Shown: positions 33,660 through 41,965 of the stretch, in pieces
Layout of the letters: every line of letters starts with the position of its first letter
How positions within the stretch are numbered: position 1 is the stretch's first letter
Source: Solea solea
Taxonomy: Eukaryota > Chordata > Actinopteri > Pleuronectiformes > Soleidae
DNA length: 64,000 bases
Assembly (NCBI RefSeq): GCF_958295425.1
Contig: NC_081149.1
Coordinates: 20,140,753-20,204,752, forward strand
Direction: 5' to 3'
Translations under genes and position numbers: made by a program
Notes under the pieces: generated by a model
Seen by the model: the letters and a program-made list of their open reading frames with translations, nothing else
Told to the model about the DNA's origin: nothing
Databases searched by the model: none

Positions 33660-36539
33660 GTTTCCATGACTTCAGAGGACATTGCATTGACTTACAGTCA
33701 TTTCCTGGAGACTTACTACTGGCCTAATCCTAATCCTAACCCTGACCATAACCATAATTTACCTTTTAAACATGTCTTCACCTTAAAATGTAGTCATTTA
33801 CGTTATGGGGACTTGCTTTTTGTCCCCATAATGTGACTGTTTAAACAGATGTAGGTCCCCACAACATTAGTAATACCTGTACACACACACACACACTTCT
33901 TCAAACCAGTGTCTATTATCTTGTGAAACATGGTCTTCACTGTCACACTGTTACCTCATTAGGTCTTTTGAAAGACACCACTTAAATCCTAGCTAATCCC
34001 CTAAACCACCTTTCTTTCAGGTGAAAATCAACGGATGTGGGTGTCGAGTCATTTTGTTTATTAATCCAGGTCCAAATCTGACAGTGTAGTGTAAATTATT
34101 GGAATTACGCAAACGCACTCGCACTCATCTTCGACCGCGTTATCCTCCACATGAGGGTCGCTGGGGGGGGAGCTGGTGCCAATCCCAGCTGACATAGGGC
34201 CAAAGGCGAGGTACATCCTGGACAGATCACCAGTCCATCACAGAGACAAACAACCTCCCACTCTCACACTCACACTCACACCTATAGTCAGTTCCAAACG
34301 AGTCCTGAAGCCGGGTCTTCTTGCTGCAAAGCCATGAGCTCTAATTAAACAAACTATGTTAAAAAATATGTGTATCTCCTGCCTGTATGGCAAAAAAACG
34401 GTTATCGCATTCAAAATATGGCCAGTGTACCCTGCTCTTTCATCACTAACTGCACACTTAATACAGCTCCTTCACTTACTCGTTATAATTAGAGTTAAAT
34501 ACTTCGTAGCTGCCATTTTGACATTACATCTATGGAAAAGCACAGGTGTAAAAGATCAAATGATTAATGGCTTTCTCACTTAATATCATCAGTAACAGCA
34601 GTGTGATTGCCTGATCTATAAAAATGGCTGCTGTGGAAAAACAGACTAACTGTGCTTCCACATGTTTGTTTTGTTGTTAATCATCACCCCCACACTATGT
34701 TAGTGCTACTTCATTTTCAGAAGGCGGCTGTGGAAGTGCACTTGGCGAGTATTAGAGACTTTATCGCTGAGGATTGAGGAATGAATGAGGGAAGAACTCT
34801 GACGTAAAAGTGATGGTGTTTGCCCATCTGTCCAGCAGGGGCAGTGTGGCAGGGTCCTGTTCTCAACGTCACCACATCCATCTTTCTGGTGGATGCAGGG
34901 TGGGAGCTCAAGCTGCTGATGGTGTAGGGGAAAGAACATTCTGTGTGTGTGTGTGTGTGTGTGCTCTTCTTTTTTGAGTGCTGTGTTTTATAATGGACTA
35001 GAGTAGGTTCATACTTTACAGCATGTAGCACGTAGAGGAATAACCTACTTATCCTTTGTTCTTCCAATCTAATGATTGTTTTTAATCATATCCTTAGATT
35101 ATATTAATATCTCAGAAATTGTCGTCCTCACATGCTCTTGAAATACTGAAATATGTCAACATGTAACTGATACAATAGATTTACTGTTCCTCAAATTCTT
35201 TTGGAAACAAAAGAGACCATTTTGTTGAAAAACAGCCAAAAACAATCTTTTAAAGCGATATGAATCTGTATTTCTATTCAAGGTAATGAGCAGTTACATT
35301 TTGGTTGCTTTTAAATGACTTCATCACAGGTTTTTATCATCTCCACTATAACTTTCGGGGGCAAAACTCCTGTGAAAAGAAGGGCATATTTCTTTCTATG
35401 TTGTCTTTTGTTTTTATCATTTTATTGTGTGTATTTGTCACTAATGGATCATGACTACACTCTGCACACTCTCTGCATTAAGTGCAAATGACCAACAACA
35501 CAACAGTGCTCATGTCACTTTCTGACATCAGCAAATTGGGTTTTCTTTGTTGTTTTTGTTGTGATTGAAAGACTAGTTTCAGTCATATTAGTGGTCACTA
35601 TTTTCTCATATCTCAACCGACCACAGTATGAATTGATAATGAAATGTTGTTGTAGCCTTAACACTTAAACACACCTAGACACATTTTTGTGCTCATTGAA
35701 ACCCATTCTTATCACTATTGTTGATGCATCATGACAAAAGCATGGCAACTTAAGGGTTAAAAATTTAAATGAAATAAAAAATTATACGATTTTCATTTTT
35801 TATGAACACATTTTAGTGCTCTGGGTGTGTTAACGTCACTTTTTTTGAAGGCGCATCTAAGGGTTAACAAAATATTTCATAAAGTGTGAACATCTTTTTC
35901 TTCCTTCTCTGTTGTTTTGAAAAAAAAACAAAGCAGCAGTGAAGCAGAGATCAGGGGTCGAGGGCTGGAGGTGGCCAAGTCTCCATTAGTGCATGTGTCT
36001 CGACCTAACAGTTCATTCTGGCTCCGACTCACGTTTGCCTTCTCTTTCAACAGAGATCACAGCCACATGGATCACAGCCTGAGCTCTTTCCAAGGTGAGA
36101 AGATGTTTGTGCAGCGCTGCTTTTAAAGCACACGCTGGCTGTTAGACGTCGAAATGAAGGCCACTCGTTATGAACCCATTGCATTAGAGGGAAAAAAACA
36201 AAACAGAAATCTTCCCATCAGAGTTTGAAGTGCAGTTCAGAACTGAAACCATTTGGGTGATGGTCGTCTGAGAACCTTTGCTATCGTTCCCACTTCAGGT
36301 GAACAGTTTGCCTGATGATGCTTGTGCAGTTTGAAATGCAGCGCTCATTTCTCCTCTCATAACTTCTTACGCCAAAGCGTTTTCTGATATTGTGGTTTTT
36401 TTTCTCTCCACTCTCTCGTCTCCTAACTTCCTTCTCTCCTTTCCTGTCTTTGCTTTAAAGGGGGACGAACCCATTTGCGACAGTCAAACTGAAGCCCACT
36501 CACACCAACGACAGATCGGCGCCACATGTGCGCAGATGA
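24361..36539 (+). CDS. baiap2l2: BAIAP2-like 2 (Pinkbar), I-BAR and SH3 protein
   Basis: Membrane-shaping adaptor of the IRSp53 family. The N-terminal IMD/I-BAR domain binds and bends phosphoinositide membranes, and the SH3 domain recruits actin regulators. In mammals it acts in epithelial junctions and hair-cell stereocilia (family knowledge). Exons: 24361-24405, 24787-24862, 26120-26206, 27041-27102, 27203-27274, 27444-27524, 27678-27728 (5' limit uncertain), 27792-27920, 28945-29043, 30068-30137, 30754-30961, 32630-32695, 33354-33558, 36054-36094, 36461-36539: 1371 nt, 456 residues (human 529). IMD is about 1-225, with the block EEERRYRFLAEKH. SH3 is about 283-341, with RALVAH, NGW317 and GWFPASYV. 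A Ser/Pro-rich linker follows, and the C-terminus ELFPRGTNPFATVKL is nearly identical to human BAIAP2L2. All phases agree. The C-terminal block separates it from BAIAP2 and BAIAP2L1. Confidence 0.94.
24421..24453. repeat. (TG)n just inside baiap2l2 intron 1
   Basis: Pure TG tract starting 15 nt past the exon 1 donor. A second TG tract (24758-24777) ends nine bases before the exon 2 start. Confidence 0.95.
24787..24862 (+). CDS. baiap2l2: baiap2l2 coding exon 2
   Basis: 76 nt, residues 16-40 plus one base. Encodes FNPSIQKLVSLGDGY, an I-BAR helix matching human FNPALENLVYLGNNY. Acceptor cccaaatag is preceded by a (TG)n tract rather than a pyrimidine tract; donor is AAGG|gtaaag. Confidence 0.9.
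25470..25865. repeat. Diverged tandem array in baiap2l2 intron 2
   Basis: Repeated variants of a roughly 40-bp unit built from gagaaaaaagtcagaattc and gaatttaatctaagaattc. It includes a perfect 20-bp palindrome at 25540-25559 centred on GAATTC. Two short copies of caccctaacttctgtga also recur (25521 and 25750). Confidence 0.8.
26120..26206 (+). CDS. baiap2l2: baiap2l2 coding exon 3
   Basis: 87 nt, residues 41-69 plus one base. Acceptor is ttgtttcag|CTCTCG. Encodes AYFNALLKIGEKAL, matching human VYFSAIQKIGERAL in the I-BAR helix bundle. Donor is CTAG|gtttgt. Confidence 0.92.
27041..27102 (+). CDS. baiap2l2: baiap2l2 coding exon 4
   Basis: 62 nt, residues 70-90. Acceptor is cgtccttcag|GAGGTG and donor GGATTA|gtaagc. 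Encodes GGVLIQISANQKRL, aligned with human GEILVQMSDTQRHL. Confidence 0.9.
27203..27274 (+). CDS. baiap2l2: baiap2l2 coding exon 5
   Basis: 72 nt, residues 91-114, phase 0 at both ends. Acceptor is ctcgttccag|TTCCGC and donor ATATCA|gtgagt. Encodes LENNTRLDRDYI, matching human MEKNTKLDMQFI. Confidence 0.92.
27444..27524 (+). CDS. baiap2l2: baiap2l2 coding exon 6
   Basis: 81 nt, residues 115-141. Acceptor is tttcacacag|GACAGC. Begins DSRDQYEMEV, matching human DSRQHYEMEY, then diverges. The donor CAG|gtctgt is weak, and a dispersed repeat starts within a few bases of it. Confidence 0.82.
27531..27580 (-). repeat. Dispersed SINE-like fragment next to baiap2l2 exon 6
   Basis: Contains catttagcagacacttttat and ccaaagcgactta, a string repeated widely in teleost genomes (recalled). 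It begins about six bases past the exon 6 donor. A related, more degraded copy in the other orientation lies at 52370-52450. Confidence 0.6.
27678..27728 (+). CDS. baiap2l2: baiap2l2 candidate coding exon 7, 5' limit uncertain
   Basis: Inferred to fill the I-BAR segment between exons 6 and 8. The open frame GKVRAIGQKMKTDRDAS ends at a plausible donor TCG|gtaggt and is phase 0 at both ends. With it, the spacing from DSR to RRYRF is 69 residues, against 67 in human. Two in-frame acceptors are possible: cagag| before 27678 (51 nt) and ggcacag| before 27645 (84 nt). Neither has a good pyrimidine tract. Confidence 0.5.
27792..27920 (+). CDS. baiap2l2: baiap2l2 coding exon 8 (I-BAR C-terminal helix)
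   Basis: 129 nt, residues 159-201. Acceptor is tgtgtgtcctcag|GACAGT and donor AATAAG|gtagac. Encodes LTEEERRYRFLAEKHCG, the most conserved block of the IRSp53-family IMD, with RRYRFLAEKH identical to human BAIAP2L2. Confidence 0.95.
28901..28937. repeat. (TG)n abutting baiap2l2 exon 9 acceptor
   Basis: About 18 TG units ending seven bases before exon 9. There is no conventional pyrimidine tract between the tract and the acceptor AG. Confidence 0.95.
28945..29043 (+). CDS. baiap2l2: baiap2l2 coding exon 9
   Basis: 99 nt, residues 202-234, phase 0 at both ends. Encodes LGVSLQQKTDDWAEE and a polar tail ending the I-BAR domain. The acceptor gtggtggcag directly follows a (TG)n tract of nearly 40 nt. 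Donor is AACACT|gtgagt. Confidence 0.85.
30068..30137 (+). CDS. baiap2l2: baiap2l2 coding exon 10
   Basis: 70 nt, residues 235-257 plus one base. Acceptor is ggttattacag|TTTGCG and donor AAGGG|gtgagt. Encodes a charged linker (MRSEDVRQIREELP) between the I-BAR and SH3 domains. Confidence 0.85.
30754..30961 (+). CDS. baiap2l2: baiap2l2 coding exon 11 (most of SH3)
   Basis: 208 nt, residues 258-326. Acceptor is ctctccgcag|CTCCGT. A Gly-rich linker precedes the SH3 domain: RALVAHQPAASNPTLLPFSK, then the E-M-I-T-L-L strand and NGWMFGR. The donor TCACG|gtcaga is non-consensus and is followed 20 nt later by a (TG)n tract. Confidence 0.93.
31545..31845 (+). pseudogene. Rex1/L2-like LINE reverse transcriptase 3' end
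   Basis: From 31574 a frame reads MKSEFGKIAFSVCAPWTWNE then LQN before a stop, matching the C-terminal block of fish Rex1/L2-clade LINE polyproteins (A-P-x-x-W-N-x-L-Q). It is followed by tatctcaatgagaccttac and an A-rich taataataaaa tail. Only the last part of the element remains. It lies in baiap2l2 intron 11. Confidence 0.7.
31915..32160 (+). repeat. Dispersed repeat in baiap2l2 intron 11
   Basis: Starts aaaggaatacttcaccgact, a phrase I recall as widely repeated in fish genomes. No terminal repeats identified. Confidence 0.4.
32630..32695 (+). CDS. baiap2l2: baiap2l2 coding exon 12 (end of SH3)
   Basis: 66 nt, residues 327-348. Acceptor is accattttcag|CCAGGG and donor TCCAG|gtaaac. Encodes QGWFPASYVEAV, the last SH3 strand with its P-x-x-Y motif (human SGWFPEAYVKAL). 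Confidence 0.93.
33354..33558 (+). CDS. baiap2l2: baiap2l2 coding exon 13 (poly-Ser/poly-Pro linker)
   Basis: 205 nt, residues 349-417. Acceptor is ataagtttcag|TAGCCC and donor ATCAAG|gtatca. Contains an AGC-codon serine run, a run of about nine prolines, a second serine run, then RQAVPPTPDRR. The proline run could bind SH3 or profilin (inference). The frame is the only one that joins exons 12 and 14 in phase. Confidence 0.85.
33604..33658. repeat. (CA)n microsatellite after baiap2l2 exon 13
   Basis: About 26 CA units beginning 46 nt past the exon 13 donor. CA repeats in introns can bind hnRNP L (established), so an effect on this exon is possible but not shown. Confidence 0.95.
33655..33890 (+). 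repeat. Dispersed repeat with telomere-like core, copy 2
   Basis: Inverted relative to 1-170. Runs from ccatgacttcagaggacatt through cctaatcctaaccctgacc to ccccacaacattagtaatacct. It sits in baiap2l2 intron 13, between two CA-repeat tracts. Confidence 0.7.
34100..34310 (+). repeat. Dispersed repeat in baiap2l2 intron 13
   Basis: Contains gtgccaatcccagctgacat, atcctggacagatcaccag and cactcacacctatagtcag. It belongs to the same widespread fish repeat as the flanks at 22.6-23.3 kb. A degraded inner part may also lie at 15580-15650. Confidence 0.55.
36054..36094 (+). CDS. baiap2l2: baiap2l2 coding exon 14
   Basis: 41 nt, residues 418-430 plus two bases. Acceptor is tctctttcaacag|AGATCA and donor CCAAG|gtgaga. 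Encodes SQPELFP, matching human PPQELFP just before the conserved C-terminus. Confidence 0.88.
36461..36539 (+). CDS. baiap2l2: baiap2l2 terminal coding exon 15
   Basis: 79 nt with the stop TGA at 36537-36539. Acceptor is ctttaaag|GGGGAC. Encodes RGTNPFATVKLKPT then TNDRSAPHVRR, nearly identical to the human C-terminus, which ends SAPLIR. Confidence 0.95.
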
Positions 36540-39390
36540 CGTCATGATCTCGACCCCACATGACCTATGACCTGTGAAGCATACGTGGTGAAAGTGCGAT
36601 GACATGAAATAGAAAGAAGGCAGAGGAGTTTATTTGTTTGAGGATTTTAGTAATTTATTCTTTAGGTCTTGATAAACCAACAATAAACGATGCTGAAGAG
36701 ATGACATCAAATAGATTTTATTTTCCATTTGGTAATAAATGATTAAAACATTTTGATATGTACAGCTGATATTAGGATGTGAGTGTTAAGTCCTTGATGA
36801 TGTAGAACATTAGACATATTGCTGTATTGTACTATTGCTCAGGGTTGGATACTTTATGTGATGCAGGGTATTAAAAGAAAAGCTTTAATGATCTTTTCCA
36901 TATTTTATATCTTTTTCTATTGCCATTGAATTGCTTCTACATGTAAATTAAGATGACTGCAAAATGTAAATTGTATTGATACTGAAAGCTCTGGCAGATA
37001 ATGTCATATCTTATAAATAATATGTCAGTAGCAGAGGTGTGATGAAAAACCATCTTTATAGCAGCATGTAATTGCTTTATGTAATCTGTACAAGGATAAT
37101 CCGTGAAATTCTCATTCTCTATTTATCGAGTATCAGTTCATGTGTTAGTTTAAAATAATTTAATAAAAAAAGAGTTCGCTGCAGCACCTTTTTTTCATTG
37201 AAGCTCCACCTGTGACAAAAAAGAACATTTCTTAATAACTGTCTTTATAAACAGCTGGTGGAGAACATGTAATAAAGCCCTTTAAATGTGTGTCACGTGA
37301 CTAACTATCATTCGATGTTTATTAAAATGACATTTTATAACACTCTTTGTTGCATATTCATCAGGACGCCACCCTCCCATAATCCTTCACACCTGCTCTC
37401 CCAGTCTGTTGGGACGCACACTGATGTGAACAGTTCTGTTCTCTCTGTATAATTGATCGCCTCAAAGCTTCAGGTGTGTTTATTTGCCCGGGCAGTAAAA
37501 CGACCCACTAAAGAACATCAGGATTCCCATGTTGCCCGTTTGGCTCCTCTGCTGGGGATACTTAACCCACATTGAACCTCTGTGTGAATCCAATTGTGCT
37601 CAAGGCTTGACAGTGTAGTCCTGTTAAACTTAGTATAAAGACTGTGATGTATTATGGAATGACATGACCTCCTCCCTCCTTCTTCCTCCTTCAGTGAAGT
37701 TAGATTTACGATGTCGCGTGCACCTGCAAAGGAAACGGTGACAGGAAGAGTGACGCCATAGTTTGTTTCTTGGATTTACTGCTTAAAAATAAAAGTGCAG
37801 AATCATTTGGACAAAAGTTATTTTAATTTGAATAGAAGGTCAGGATGTGTTCCATTTGGGAAGGAAAGAAGGATGGAAGGAAGGAGAATCATATAGAGCT
37901 CTGACAGTCACATGACTCGGTCCCTATTAACTGCCATGTTGGCAGCCTAATGCTTTGTTCACATCGTTCCACACGTCTATCGCGTCGTAGGATGATTTTG
38001 TACATTTGTGGACACAACTGAGGCGAGCACTGTTCCGCAAGTTGCCGTATTTTAAACCCAAACATTTCTTTTCTCCATCAACCAAAGCATCGTTGCACTC
38101 TGTGGAAACATCTGCAGAGAAGAAACCATCGACACACGGAGCCCGAACAAGCTCTGTATGGAGTAGAGCCGCTTCCAGCGACACTTTCGCGTTACGAGCT
38201 CCATATGGAGCTCCCGAGGGTTAACAGGGTGAAACTCGCCATGTTGTGTCTAGTATCGGCTCCGCATGGTGTTGTGAAACCACACAAGACGACGGTTTCT
38301 TCTCTGCAGACATAGATAAAGTGTCGTACAGCTCCGAGCGTCCACATACAGAAACAAAGGTTTGCAAATATGGTGTCTGTGCAGTGAATTGCAATTGCAC
38401 GGCACATATGAACAGGACTGGTGCTGGATTCCACCCGTCAGAGTTCACTACGCACTTTAAATCCACGGAAAATATTTATATATCGCAAAACTTGACATAC
38501 TGAATAAGTCTGATCCTTATAATGCCCCCCGGCGTGCCGAGCGGGCTTTAGAGAGGACATTATTCCAGAGCTGCAGTGTCCCGACACCTTCAACTTCCCT
38601 TCAATTTACTGCAGAGAGCCACAGAAAGTTTACAAGAGCCCGGAGGGAAACAAATGGACGCAATCTGGCTTTGTGACAAACGCTCAACTCTGGAGTCTTC
38701 TAAAGATAATGTGGTGCAGACTTGAATGTCACTTTAGTCTATAACTCGTCGCGTTAACGACGACATCCACTGCTTGTGATTCACCTCGGTCGTCTCTCTC
38801 TGGATCTGTGGGCTCTCCCGTGAGTCTCTGACTGTTTTGGCATCCCAGGGCACAATCAGCATTTTTAGGACGAAAACAGCCAGCAAACAAACAAGTTGTG
38901 TGACATATTGTCTGGTACATACTGTTTGTCTATAGAGGGGAACAGCGTAGTTGTTCCTTGGTTGTGTGATGTCAGCTACCAGAGCTCTATTGAAGGAAGA
39001 AATCATCACAAGAGTGTTCTTGAGGCTTTGTTTTCTTTATTTATTCTTTTTTGACTTTATTCTTTCACAGCTTGACCTCTTTCTTCTTTTGGTATGTTTT
39101 ACAACAGTTCGTTACCAGAGAGGAGGATGGACAGGAATGAAGAGTTAGATGTGTGAATAAAGGGCGGTGACATCGATAGAAGCAAATACAAGGGGGCAGG
39201 GGGAGCAGAGCTTGATGTGAACTCGGCAGAGAGAAGAGAAAAACTGGAAATAAAGGGAAAAGAAAGAGGGCGAGGGGAAGGAAATGAAAATAGATAAGGA
39301 AGAGGATGAAGTTAGAAATACAGAAGGGAATGAGGCTCTCTCTCTCTTCATAATTCTGTTTTCTTTACTACTTTATGCTTTAAAATATGA
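36540..39390. other. Convergent 3' flanks of baiap2l2 and pvalb
   Basis: Baiap2l2 3'UTR to about 37.3 kb, pvalb 3'UTR from about 39.4 kb, and between them a CpG-richer block at 37.9-38.5 kb with inverted arms. No exon recognised. Open frames in the block have no known family signature. Confidence 0.5.
37271..37276 (+). terminator. Candidate poly(A) signal of baiap2l2
   Basis: AATAAA 730 nt past the stop, followed within 20 nt by a GT-rich stretch (aatgtgtgtcacgtg). Other AATAAA hexamers at 36682 and 36734 could give shorter 3'UTRs. The end actually used cannot be decided from sequence. Confidence 0.4.
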
Positions 39391-39393
39391 CAT

Positions 39394-39399
39394 TTTATT
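39394..39399 (-). terminator. Candidate poly(A) signal of pvalb
   Basis: Minus-strand AATAAA about 315 nt past the pvalb stop, a usual 3'UTR length for parvalbumins. Further AATAAA hexamers lie near 39040. Choice is a guess from spacing. Confidence 0.35.
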
Positions 39400-39712
39400 C
39401 CTGCAGGCAGTTCTTTTTTTCTATATCTTAACACAAACAAGAATAGTTTGTATAAAAAGGATAAACTAAACAGCATGATTACAGCTTAGAGGGCAGTTGA
39501 GGAGTGGACGGTGTGGGTACAGAAGGCAGGGCACACAGCGGGGTGTGTGTGTGTGTGTGTGTGTGTGTGTAGCATGGAGCAGCTGCAGTCTAGTGGGCTG
39601 GGAGTTGAGTACGGGTGAGGTGTCGGTGCTCGGGAGGGTCAGAGGGGAGTCATTGGGTGTGGGGATGCAGCGGCGGATAAGAGGACTGGGGTCAGTCACG
39701 CGAGGTGACGAT

Positions 39713-39738
39713 TTATTCTTTCACCATGGCTGCGAATT
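39713..39738 (-). CDS. pvalb: pvalb terminal coding exon 5
   Basis: 26 nt encoding EFAAMVKE and the stop TAA (39715-39713). Acceptor is tctcttgcag|AATTCG. The stop overlaps an AATAAA hexamer (39717-39712), which is probably too early to be the main poly(A) signal. Confidence 0.93.
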
Positions 39739-41373
39739 CTGCAAGAGAAGAAGAAAAGAGTTGTGAAAAGAGAATGTTTTGTTACAGGGGTTTAATACAT
39801 GAATCGTTACTATATAGTAAATCAGTGTTTCCCAGTGTGGGTCTTCACCTGGTGGGCCCTGAAGGTACTGTAGGTGGTCCGTAAAGGCCCCGGTATACTT
39901 CAGCGCACAGTGCGCGGACGCAACGTGCATCGTGTGCATGACGATTTGTGTCATCAACACGCAACGTGCAGGCTGCACGTGAAGCCAGGATTTTGGAACA
40001 GGTTGGGTGCGCGTGGACAGCGCGTGCGCAAACTGATTTTCCACCCCACCAGTAGCTGGAGTATAAGCCCCGCTCACCAAGCAGACAGAACATTTTGACA
40101 ACAGGAGAAGTAGTTGCGAAGGATAATCATCCGAGCCTCGACCTGGCTGACGGAATGAGCCAGACACGTCCGAGGGAGCTGTAGCATCGTTCTCTTCTTC
40201 TTTGGTAGGAATGCGTCCTATTCCCAGCGTCCAGACTTGTACCGCCACCCGTTGGTGAAGTGAGAAACTACAGGACCCTGATAGGCGCCGCGCACGTTGA
40301 CGCACGCGGCATGTGCGCGGAAGTATACCAGAGCCTTAAGAGACCGTTAAGTATAAATATATTAAAGAGATGTTTCATTTAAAAAGTATTAATGAGTAAA
40401 GTTATTTTTTTCATTTGTACACCAGATTCAAAATTCTGATATTTTCATTCATTTTTTGTTATTTTAAGATATTTTCAGTTTTTTTGTTTCTGTGAAATTC
40501 ATTATATTCATATAAATACTGGATCCTATAGTCATAATTGTGATTTAAGGTTTTGGGCCAGAGGATTCTGAGGTTCAGTCATGACTTTACTAGATATTTG
40601 CTTTGTGCAATTTGTTAACATGGGCTTAACTTAACTTTACCTGTCTTCGTCGTCAATCAACGTCAACTTCACTCTGAACCATGCGACATATACAGTCAAC
40701 CTATGATATAATGCTTACTCAGCACAAGTCAGCTTGTTCTGCTCAGGTATGAAGTGAACTCATGCTGAAACGACGCTGAAGCATTTCAGACCCTGTGATA
40801 ATAACTCTGGCTTCAAGACTGCTGCTGTTGACAGGATGCACCATTCATCATGTTTACACGATCGCTAATTCCACTCCTGATAAATTATCTGGGCTACACG
40901 TTTGTATAAAGTCAGACATTTGTGTCTGCCCCAACTATTTATATACAGTCTGTTATCCGTCTACAGTACTGGAGAGTTATTACTGATATAATTAGAGTGA
41001 AGTTGTACAAACCTTGTGGTTATGCGGTTCAGTTTGTACAGTGGAGAATATCATCAGTCGAACAGCGATGCCATTTAATGACTAAAAATCTAATTTAGCT
41101 TATTCTGATGAATTGATCCTAATTGAGTGAGATGTGATTTCTTGCATGTGTGGCTGTAGCACTTCCTGTGTGTGGTTGTGAGTGACTTGCTGCCATTCGA
41201 TGTTTCTTTTTTTTACCTTCGACTCCAATCTTGCCATCTCCGTCCTTGTCGGCTGCTTTTAAAAATGCTTTGGTTTCTTTGTCTGTCAGGTCCCTGCCAT
41301 CTTTGGCGAAACCCTTCAGGACGAATCTGCTCAGGGAGAGAGAGGGAGAGAGAGAGAGGGAGAGAGGGAGAGA

Positions 41374-41428
<55 letters not shown>

Positions 41429-41960
41429 GGAGAGAGGGAGAGAGGGAGAGAGAGAGAGAGAATGTGTGTGTGTGAGTGAATGCCGGTGCTTTGTGTGCGG
41501 TGAGATTGTGCTCGCTGGCGTTTATCTCACTTGAGCTCCTCCTCCTCGATGAAGCCACTGTTGTCAGCGTCTAGCACCGTGAAGATCTTCTTCACATCGT
41601 CAAAAGGCCTGGTCTTCAGACCCACCATCTCAAAAAACTTCTTATGGTCGAAGGAGTCAGCAGCTATACACACACACACACACACATATACACGTGTGTA
41701 GATAAATGTGTATAATAAACAAGAAATTCTTCAGTCACCATCTAAACTGCTCACTTCCCGCACCAAAGTCCACAGAGAGACTCGTGGATTATTTACGTCT
41801 GACCTAAGCAACACAAACTACCAAACAAGGTGTCACTGCATGCTTTTCTGAGCCAGGAAAATAAAATGGTGGATTATTATCAGTGGCACATGCTTTCACC
41901 TTTGAATGCATCTAGAGCTTTCTTGATGTCATCAGTGTTGAGGATGCTGTTCATGGCCAT
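39713..41960 (-). CDS. pvalb: Parvalbumin, alpha lineage, 109 residues
   Basis: Small cytosolic EF-hand protein that buffers Ca2+ in fast muscle and some neurons (family knowledge). Coding exons in transcript order: 41960-41900, 41663-41531, 41326-41217, 39738-39713; 330 nt, 109 residues, the usual parvalbumin size, phases consistent. The AB domain is about residues 1-38. The CD loop D52-A-D54-N-S56-G-F58-I-E60-E-E-E63 and EF loop D91-K-D93-G-D95-G-K97-I-G-V-E-E102 keep all calcium ligands. The block [15 protein letters not shown] resembles alpha parvalbumin more than the beta allergen forms, and linkage to nptxr and baiap2l2 supports this. Whether it equals zebrafish pvalb6 or pvalb7 cannot be told here. 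The first ATG (aagATGGCC) lies five bases inside the exon after an acceptor ttaacag, so the upstream 5'UTR exon(s) are not located. Confidence 0.96.
39885..40336 (-). mobile_element. Harbinger-like MITE in the last pvalb intron
   Basis: Terminal inverted repeats start aggccccggtatacttc and aggctctggtatacttc (right end reverse-complemented) and stay similar for about 45 bp. The trinucleotide taa flanks both sides (39882-39884 and 40337-40339), the TWA target size of PIF/Harbinger elements. 452 bp, no intact transposase. A related copy lies at 46911-47230. Confidence 0.8.
41217..41326 (-). CDS. pvalb: pvalb exon 4 (EF hand)
   Basis: 110 nt, residues 65-101 plus bases shared at the ends. Encodes [19 protein letters not shown], then the EF calcium loop. 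Acceptor is ctgagcag|ATTCGT after a very long CT-rich tract; donor is GAAG|gtaaaa. Confidence 0.96.
41331..41461. repeat. GA-rich tract in pvalb intron 3
   Basis: About 130 nt of (GA)n and GGGAGA units. On the transcribed strand it is an uninterrupted CT tract ending four bases before the pvalb exon 4 acceptor. Confidence 0.95.
41531..41663 (-). CDS. pvalb: pvalb exon 3 (AB end and CD hand)
   Basis: 133 nt, residues 21-64 plus two bases. Encodes [14 protein letters not shown] and the CD calcium loop. Donor is CTCAA|gtgaga. The acceptor tgtatag is preceded by a (TG)n tract. Confidence 0.96.
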
Positions 41961-41965
41961 CTTAG
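41900..41965 (-). CDS. pvalb: pvalb exon 2 with start codon
   Basis: Acceptor is gttttctttaacag|CTAAG, then ATG at 41960. Encodes residues 1-20 ([20 protein letters not shown]) plus one base; donor is AAAG|gtgaaa. The five bases before the ATG are 5'UTR, as expected from the conserved parvalbumin gene structure with a non-coding first exon. Confidence 0.94.

Noticed and set aside
33720..33760. Interstitial telomere array
   Set aside because: CCTAAT/CCTAAC words are irregular and sit within a dispersed repeat shared with 1-170.
39721..40305. 194-codon minus-strand frame overlapping the last pvalb exon
   Set aside because: Runs out of the exon through the intron into the Harbinger-like MITE and crosses a good acceptor; the 26-nt terminal exon matches the parvalbumin C-terminus.
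41172..41534. 120-codon Arg-Glu repeat frame
   Set aside because: Translation of the GA-rich tract in pvalb intron 3.
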